Shown here piece after piece: positions 42,474-47,356 of a stretch of DNA of 47,356 nucleotides. The number at the start of each line of letters is the position of its first letter. Position 1 is the stretch's first letter. A model generated the notes under the pieces. That model was not told the origin of the DNA. It worked only from the letters and a program-made list of their open reading frames with translations, and did not search any database. The translations under genes were made by a program, and so were the position numbers. This DNA is from CBDUBH01 sp965365345 (lineage in GTDB: Bacteria; Bacteroidota; Ignavibacteria; Ignavibacteriales; SURF-24), in the NCBI GenBank assembly GCA_965365345.1, contig CBDUBH010000016.1:1-47356 (forward strand). Direction: 5' to 3'.

Positions 42474-43265
42474 TTAATATAATCCTTTTATCAATCCGCC
42501 ATCAACCTGCAAAGTTGTACCTGTAATGTAACACGCTCTTTCGGATGCCAAAAATACTGCTGCTGCTGCGACTTCATCAGGTCTGCCCAGTCTTTGTAAA
42601 GGAACTTCTTTTGCCATTTCTGCTAAAACTCTTTCGTGCGATTCGCCGATCATTTTCGATCTTACAACTGAAAGTTCATATAAACGATTTGTTAAAGTAT
42701 AGCCGGGGGCAATATTATTTACGGTAATATTATTATGACCCAGTTCATTGCTTAAGGTTTTTGCAAATCCTATAATTGCACTTCTGATTGAATTTGAAAG
42801 CATAAGATTATGTATCGGTTGTTTTACCGAAACAGATGTAATATTAATAATTCTTCCCCAATGTTTTTCCTTCATTGCGGGCAAAACTCTTCGTGTAAAT
42901 CTGACAGCGCTCATTAAAATAAGATCAACAGCGCCTTGCCAATCTTCATCAGTAATTTTTTCAAAAATTCCGGATGTAGGTCCGCCTGTATTATTAACAA
43001 GAATATCGATGTTGCCGAAATTTTTTTCAACTATTTCAACAGTATTGTAAATATCTTTTTCGGAAGTTACATCGCAAACACACCATAAAGGTTCCGTTCC
43101 GTAATTCCTTTTGATTTCGTTTGCGGTTTTAATAAGTTCATCTTTGGTTCGCGCGCAAATTGCAACGTTACAACCTTCCTGAGTAAAAATTTCAGCAATT
43201 GCTCTCCCGATTCCGGTACTTGATGCAGTAACTAAAACAGTTTTTCCTTTTATTTGCAGATCCAT
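42474..43265 (-). CDS. Short-chain dehydrogenase/reductase without the YxxxK motif
   Basis: This 263-residue SDR has the cofactor motif TASSTGIGRAIAE (about 13-25) and NNTGGP (91-96). Ser144 sits in NITSVS, but where YxxxK is expected (residues 157-161) it reads Ser-Asn-Ser-Ile-Arg. The C-terminal motif LGRPDEVAAAAVFLASERACYITGTTLQVDGG is intact. Such a subgroup with replaced Tyr/Lys is known among 3-oxoacyl-ACP reductase-like SDRs, so the change may be ancestral. The reaction cannot be inferred. It is separated from prkA by a terminator. Confidence 0.82.
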   Translation of the reverse strand: MDLQIKGKTVLVTASSTGIGRAIAEIFTQEGCNVAICARTKDELIKTANEIKRNYGTEPLWCVCDVTSEKDIYNTVEIVEKNFGNIDILVNNTGGPTSGIFEKITDEDWQGAVDLILMSAVRFTRRVLPAMKEKHWGRIINITSVSVKQPIHNLMLSNSIRSAIIGFAKTLSNELGHNNITVNNIAPGYTLTNRLYELSVVRSKMIGESHERVLAEMAKEVPLQRLGRPDEVAAAAVFLASERACYITGTTLQVDGGLIKGLY

Positions 43266-43347
43266 ATTTACCTCAGAATCTTTAAGGTTTATTTTTAATT
43301 AATGAAAAATAAAATTATTGTATGAATTTCAAAATTTAAAATAAAAA

Positions 43348-43371
43348 AAGCGCTTCAAAAATGAAGCGCTT
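43348..43371 (-). terminator. Terminator after prkA
   Basis: AAGCGCTTCA and TGAAGCGCTT form a 10-base stem with a 4-base loop, followed on the minus strand by a run of seven T. It closes the spoVR-prkA operon. Confidence 0.88.
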
Positions 43372-43384
43372 AATTTTGTTACTT

Positions 43385-45586
43385 TTAATTTTGAATGGAT
43401 TTTTTTTCGATTATATATAAACAAACCTGCTTTGCGCCTTCTTCGGTATATTTGAATTTATTAACAAGATTTTTGATCAAAAAGGTAACTTCTTCTTTTG
43501 TTTTTTGATCATATTTTTTAAATTTATCCGTACCGTATTCCTTAATTGCATTTTCGTAAGCTGTGTAGCGAAGCATCGGTTCCAAAATATTAACTCGCAA
43601 ATTATTTATGTAAACTTCATAAAGATCTTTATAAACCCTGGTTTGAGTTATCGATTCATTATTAATATTCATTTCCTGCAAAGCTATTGTAAACTTTGAT
43701 GCAACTTCTGAACGGAATTCTTTAATATCGCCGTTACCATTGTCAAATCTAATTAACCTGCGTTCAATTGATTCAAAATACTGATCAGAAACATCAACAA
43801 TTTCATTTGTGTATGGACAAATCAATCTTTCGCCGGTATCGTAATTACAAGCAAAAAGATAATTTTGAATATCCCTGCTTATCCTATCTTCATTATGATT
43901 AAATAATGCTTCTTTAATCTCTTCCATAACATTGTAATCATAAAGCCGTATGATAGAATCCAAAAAACCTTTGGGTATTTTTTTTCTTCTTTCAACATCT
44001 TTAACAAAAAAGCTGCGGATATCCTGCATATTTATTAGCTTATCAGGTCCGTCAATTCCCCTGTTTATTCTTCTGTAAGTTGAATAAAAATCATTGAAAA
44101 TGTTTATTGATTCACGTCCTGAAAATCCTTCCTGCCCTTCTTTTTCCGATTCACTGAAAAGTTTTCTTCTTATCTTTTTATCAAAATTTTTTCTATCAGT
44201 ATCGGCTAACCAATTCGGAATTACGTTTGAATATAAACTCATTTTAAGTAAAAGCATATTTTCATCGCAGTAATTTTCGTACTTCTGCGTGTCTTTTATC
44301 CATTCTTTTATTGCTTCGGATTCCGGATTTAACCTTGAACTGATAATTATTTTTGCAAAGTTTTCTAAAACTCCCGGAAGAAAATGCCTTGCAATGTGTC
44401 TGCCGAAAGAGTGATAATAAATTTTTACTTCTTCGGTAAAATTCAAAACATAATTCACATTAATTTCTTTAATTCTATCAGCAAATGAACCAATATCTTT
44501 AATTTTATCTTTATCTTCGGGATTCATTAAAGCAATGAAAAGTGAGTTTACGTTTTCTTCATGATCTTCAATTTTATGAACGCCTTCGCTTATAATCCCG
44601 TGCAGATCGATCAATCTTTTTTCGTTATGACCTTTTACATCCATTAATGCAAAAACTCCGTTATTGGTTTTTGCATAACGCGAAAAAATATATTTGATAA
44701 TATTGCTGTCTTTGAAAATAGTACTTAATTCTTTTTGAATTTGTTCGTTAGTAAAAACAAGTTGTTTTTGTTCCATGTCACCGGGATTATAAACGCTAAT
44801 TCCTTCGCCCAATCTACGGTGAAAATGATTTCTGCGTGCATGAACCATTTCAAAAACTTCCGAAGGAGAATTTACTTTATTTAAAAGCGCAGCAAAAATT
44901 GAACTGCAAATTGTACACGTCTTATTTTTAAAAATCCAGTCATATTCTTTTTTGCTGAAAATTTTTGCCTTTTCATCACCGGTTAAAAGATTTTCGATAA
45001 CTTCCTTTCTGTGTGCTTTCGGAATTGCTAAAATCGGATGATCATGACTCGGACAAGGGACTTCCAGAATTCCGTTTTCATGAGCTGAAAGGCCCAATTT
45101 TGAAGTATCAATTCTCCATAAAATTTCCCAGTTTTGCCCGTCAAAAGTAGTTGTATATTCTTGAAATCTTCTTAAAAGATTATTAAGAAAAGTGCTTTTG
45201 CCGCTTCCGGGAGGTCCCATAAATATATAGATTTGATTTTGCTGTGTTCCTTCAGTAAAAGAATCCGCAAGTTTAACAAGCCGGTTTGCCAGCGGAAGAT
45301 CAGAAAAGAATGGAGTATCTGTATCTTCAACAAAAAGTCTATCGCACTTATAAGTTTTGTAATTTACATTTTCCGGATCACCGCTGTATTCATCTTCTTC
45401 ATCAATATAAAAATGTATCATATCGTGAAAAAGCATAAAAACAGTTCTGAAAATTTTAAAAGGATGTTGCGAAACCCTTTCTAAAAATTCATTGAAACTT
45501 ATTACGGTTCCTTTTTCTTCGGATTTTAATTTCTTATCTAAAATGGACATTACATTTGTAACATCTCGTTGAGTTTTTGGCGACAT
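43385..45586 (-). CDS. prkA: PrkA family serine protein kinase
   Basis: This 733-residue protein joins an AAA-like P-loop domain to a PrkA kinase-like C-terminal part. Walker A is MGPPGSGKSTF (about 123-133). A Cys/His cluster (CPSHDHP and KTCTICSSIF) follows, as in other PrkA proteins, where it probably binds metal. It is longer than the usual 630-680 residues, with extra sequence at the C-terminus. PrkA proteins of E. coli (YeaG) and Bacillus respond to starvation and sporulation. The gene follows spoVR by 17 bases; a YhbH/YeaH (DUF444) gene, the common third member, is not seen beside it. Confidence 0.9.
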   Translation of the reverse strand: MSPKTQRDVTNVMSILDKKLKSEEKGTVISFNEFLERVSQHPFKIFRTVFMLFHDMIHFYIDEEDEYSGDPENVNYKTYKCDRLFVEDTDTPFFSDLPLANRLVKLADSFTEGTQQNQIYIFMGPPGSGKSTFLNNLLRRFQEYTTTFDGQNWEILWRIDTSKLGLSAHENGILEVPCPSHDHPILAIPKAHRKEVIENLLTGDEKAKIFSKKEYDWIFKNKTCTICSSIFAALLNKVNSPSEVFEMVHARRNHFHRRLGEGISVYNPGDMEQKQLVFTNEQIQKELSTIFKDSNIIKYIFSRYAKTNNGVFALMDVKGHNEKRLIDLHGIISEGVHKIEDHEENVNSLFIALMNPEDKDKIKDIGSFADRIKEINVNYVLNFTEEVKIYYHSFGRHIARHFLPGVLENFAKIIISSRLNPESEAIKEWIKDTQKYENYCDENMLLLKMSLYSNVIPNWLADTDRKNFDKKIRRKLFSESEKEGQEGFSGRESINIFNDFYSTYRRINRGIDGPDKLINMQDIRSFFVKDVERRKKIPKGFLDSIIRLYDYNVMEEIKEALFNHNEDRISRDIQNYLFACNYDTGERLICPYTNEIVDVSDQYFESIERRLIRFDNGNGDIKEFRSEVASKFTIALQEMNINNESITQTRVYKDLYEVYINNLRVNILEPMLRYTAYENAIKEYGTDKFKKYDQKTKEEVTFLIKNLVNKFKYTEEGAKQVCLYIIEKKSIQN

Positions 45587-45603
45587 TTTCTGCTCACAAT
45601 TTC

Positions 45604-47223
45604 TTAACTTGAAATTACTTCTTTAGTTAATTCCCTGTTACGCATTGTATAAATTACTTTTTTATACACAGGCTCTTTGGGTGGTTCATTTTGGACCGGT
45701 TCAAATCTGCTTGAATCAATTTCAATTTCTGTTGTTTCAAGCTGAACCGGATTTCCCCAAAGATATTCAATTCCCAAAAGTGTGTTAGGAATATATTCTT
45801 TATATAATTCCTGTCCTTCAAAATGATGTTTAAGGATCAAAGTTTTACCTTTTGTGTCGAATGAAATAAAAGGCGGATGATAAAGATTTTCAAAAAGCAT
45901 TTGCTTGTAATCTTTTGACTTTTTGCTTTTCACATAATATTCACGGGTGTTTCGCTGATGATTAATTCTTGATCCGACGACCATCAAGTTGTATTTATCA
46001 ACAAAATCCTGATTTACAAATCTGTTAAAAAAAGTGAAATCACAGTAATTTTCTCTTACATGAAAAATAAAATCACGACCATTCATTGTATCGCGATCAT
46101 AAGATCTTCTTTTTTCAAGATCATGAATCTTTTCAAAATCGTATGAAAGTTTTCCTTTATTTGCAGCATCTTCAATGTACATAAACAATCGCCAGCCGAT
46201 TGCATAAGGATTTAATCCGACTCTGCTTACCGATGTTACCATAGCGTTAATTTTTGCAAAGGCAACTTCATGACCCTTAATTCTTTCATCCTGTAAAAAT
46301 AATCTTTCGTGCCAGTAACTTGCCCAGCCTTCATTCATTGTTTTAGTGCGTATCATTGGACTGAAATAAAGTGAAGTATCACGAACGATTTCCACTATCA
46401 TTTTCATCCATTTGTTACTTTCCTTATTTAAAAATTCACTTTCTTCAAGAATGAATTGAAGAAGATCGGTATTTTCAAGTGATTTTTTATTTAAGGAAAT
46501 TTGAAACAGGTTATCAAACTCCGGATATTTTATTTTAACTTGCTGAAGAAAAATTTCGTCACGTTCTGTTTCAGGTAAATTTTCGTATCGATTATAACTT
46601 TCAACTTCTTCTAAAAATTCGCTCATCGGAATTTTTTTTGTCTGCTGCAAAAACACGTTAAAATAATAATCAATTTTATCAGAAAATTTAAATGGAGTTT
46701 CATCTTCTTCATTTTTGTATGAATCGTAAAAACCTACAAGATTATCAATTGCTCTTGCAAATTCAATTATATAATCTACTTGTCTTTTTTTTGTTGACCG
46801 GAGTTTTGCAATAATTCTTTTATCGGTCAACGCTTTTTCTTTAAAATCATATTTCCAGGTATGTTCAAAAAATTTATTGTTTTGAAAAAAATCAATGTGC
46901 GCAATTACATGATAAAATATCATCACGTTAAGCCAATCAGGATTATTATCATTGTAATATGAAATTACGGGACGAGTATTGATAACTGTTTCGTAAGGAT
47001 TGTTCGGATAATATTCATATTCGCCTTTTCCTCGAATTACCTGAATATCCTGAACCCAATAATCATATAAAGTCGGGATCATATTTTTAGGGGAAAGTTC
47101 AATCATATCGGAATTTGTAACTATATATTCCAAAGTTTCCTTGTCAAATTTCAATCCCGCAGAAGCTGCACGTTCTTTGCAGCCTTCCATAATTTTTTTT
47201 GTATGTTGATCTACTAATTTCAT
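45604..47223 (-). CDS. spoVR: SpoVR family protein
   Basis: This 539-residue protein belongs to the SpoVR family found across sporulating and non-sporulating bacteria; its biochemical role is unknown. The signature NEGWASYWHE, the upstream MIRTKTMNEGW context and GRDFIFHVRENYCDFTFFNRF are all typical. It is somewhat longer than the usual 470-510 residues, with a C-terminal extension rich in Pro and Glu. It is transcribed with prkA. The start ATG lies near the stop of the next upstream gene (12-base gap). Confidence 0.92.
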   Translation of the reverse strand: MKLVDQHTKKIMEGCKERAASAGLKFDKETLEYIVTNSDMIELSPKNMIPTLYDYWVQDIQVIRGKGEYEYYPNNPYETVINTRPVISYYNDNNPDWLNVMIFYHVIAHIDFFQNNKFFEHTWKYDFKEKALTDKRIIAKLRSTKKRQVDYIIEFARAIDNLVGFYDSYKNEEDETPFKFSDKIDYYFNVFLQQTKKIPMSEFLEEVESYNRYENLPETERDEIFLQQVKIKYPEFDNLFQISLNKKSLENTDLLQFILEESEFLNKESNKWMKMIVEIVRDTSLYFSPMIRTKTMNEGWASYWHERLFLQDERIKGHEVAFAKINAMVTSVSRVGLNPYAIGWRLFMYIEDAANKGKLSYDFEKIHDLEKRRSYDRDTMNGRDFIFHVRENYCDFTFFNRFVNQDFVDKYNLMVVGSRINHQRNTREYYVKSKKSKDYKQMLFENLYHPPFISFDTKGKTLILKHHFEGQELYKEYIPNTLLGIEYLWGNPVQLETTEIEIDSSRFEPVQNEPPKEPVYKKVIYTMRNRELTKEVISS

Positions 47224-47235
47224 AGTGATTTTTCA

Positions 47236-47356
47236 TTAATTACTGATCAAATGTTTGATACCTTTAATTATTCGCTCTTCGTTTGCTTCGGCGGCAAGTA
47301 TTACATCCATTCTTAATTTTTTTGAAAATGTTTCAAGAAATTTTGATTTGTTAATA
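47236..47356 (-). CDS. C-terminal end of an unidentified gene (partial)
   Basis: Reading into the right edge on the minus strand gives an open frame ending in TAA (47236-47238). The last visible residues include KSKFLETFSKKLRMDVILAA and NEERIIKGIKHLISN. The helical end resembles no family I can name with confidence; it does not look like the tail of YhbH/DUF444. It lies 12 bases before spoVR and may belong to the same operon. Confidence 0.55.
   Translation of the reverse strand, partial: INKSKFLETFSKKLRMDVILAAEANEERIIKGIKHLISN

Overview
The window comes from a low-GC, AT-rich bacterial chromosome. Gene content and protein style suggest the Bacteroidota/Ignavibacteria/Chlorobi side of the tree, close to Ignavibacterium or Melioribacter. 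The reasons are a Kgd-like fused 2-oxoglutarate dehydrogenase, a nuoABCDEF cluster cut off from nuoG-N, many secreted beta-propeller and M28 proteins and lipoproteins, and short REP-like intergenic repeats. Several genes carry clear AGGAGG-type ribosome binding sites. This placement is an inference from content; no rRNA gene is present.

Layout. 0-5 kb: the tail of feoB, an MBL-fold hydrolase, a secreted TolB-like propeller and an M28 aminopeptidase whose C-terminal PDZ domain lies behind an in-frame TAG. The gaps here hold dispersed repeats. 5-10.2 kb (minus strand): rnhA and the complex I operon nuoABCDEF. 10.4-14.1 kb (plus): the fused E2-E1 2-oxoglutarate enzyme. 14.1-18.7 kb (minus): a metallophosphoesterase, SppA, a possible winged-helix protein and a Gfo/Idh/MocA dehydrogenase. 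19.1-21.6 kb (plus): a double PRC-barrel protein, pfkB and an HPF/cold-shock fusion. 21.6-29.3 kb (minus): inositol-phosphate synthase, an AEC transporter, a clostripain-like lipoprotein with a small membrane partner, proC, a CbpA-type co-chaperone, two Hsp20 genes and a small basic SAP/Rho-N-like protein. 29.4-30.8 kb (plus): an unknown lipoprotein and an exported thioredoxin. 30.8-34.5 kb (minus): a giant GH13 enzyme. 34.8-40.7 kb (plus): mutS, a DUF1684 lipoprotein, a DAHP synthase, tyrA and a YhcH/YiaL-family protein. 40.7-47.4 kb (minus): a COG2509 flavoprotein, an atypical SDR, prkA, spoVR and the tail of an unidentified gene.

How the genes relate. The nuo and Kgd genes diverge from one intergenic region and both belong to central respiration. 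The PRC/pfkB/HPF-CSD genes, the Hsp20 pair, CbpA and the PrkA-SpoVR pair together look like stress or stationary-phase functions. The strongest regulatory signal is a consensus sigma-54 (-24/-12) promoter in front of the Hsp20 operon, with a palindrome and a repeated 13-14 bp element at enhancer distance upstream. Other items worth a second look are the stop codon that separates a PDZ domain from the M28 peptidase, the clostripain-like lipoprotein pair, and an SDR that lacks the YxxxK motif. I saw no tRNA, rRNA, CRISPR array, insertion sequence or prophage.
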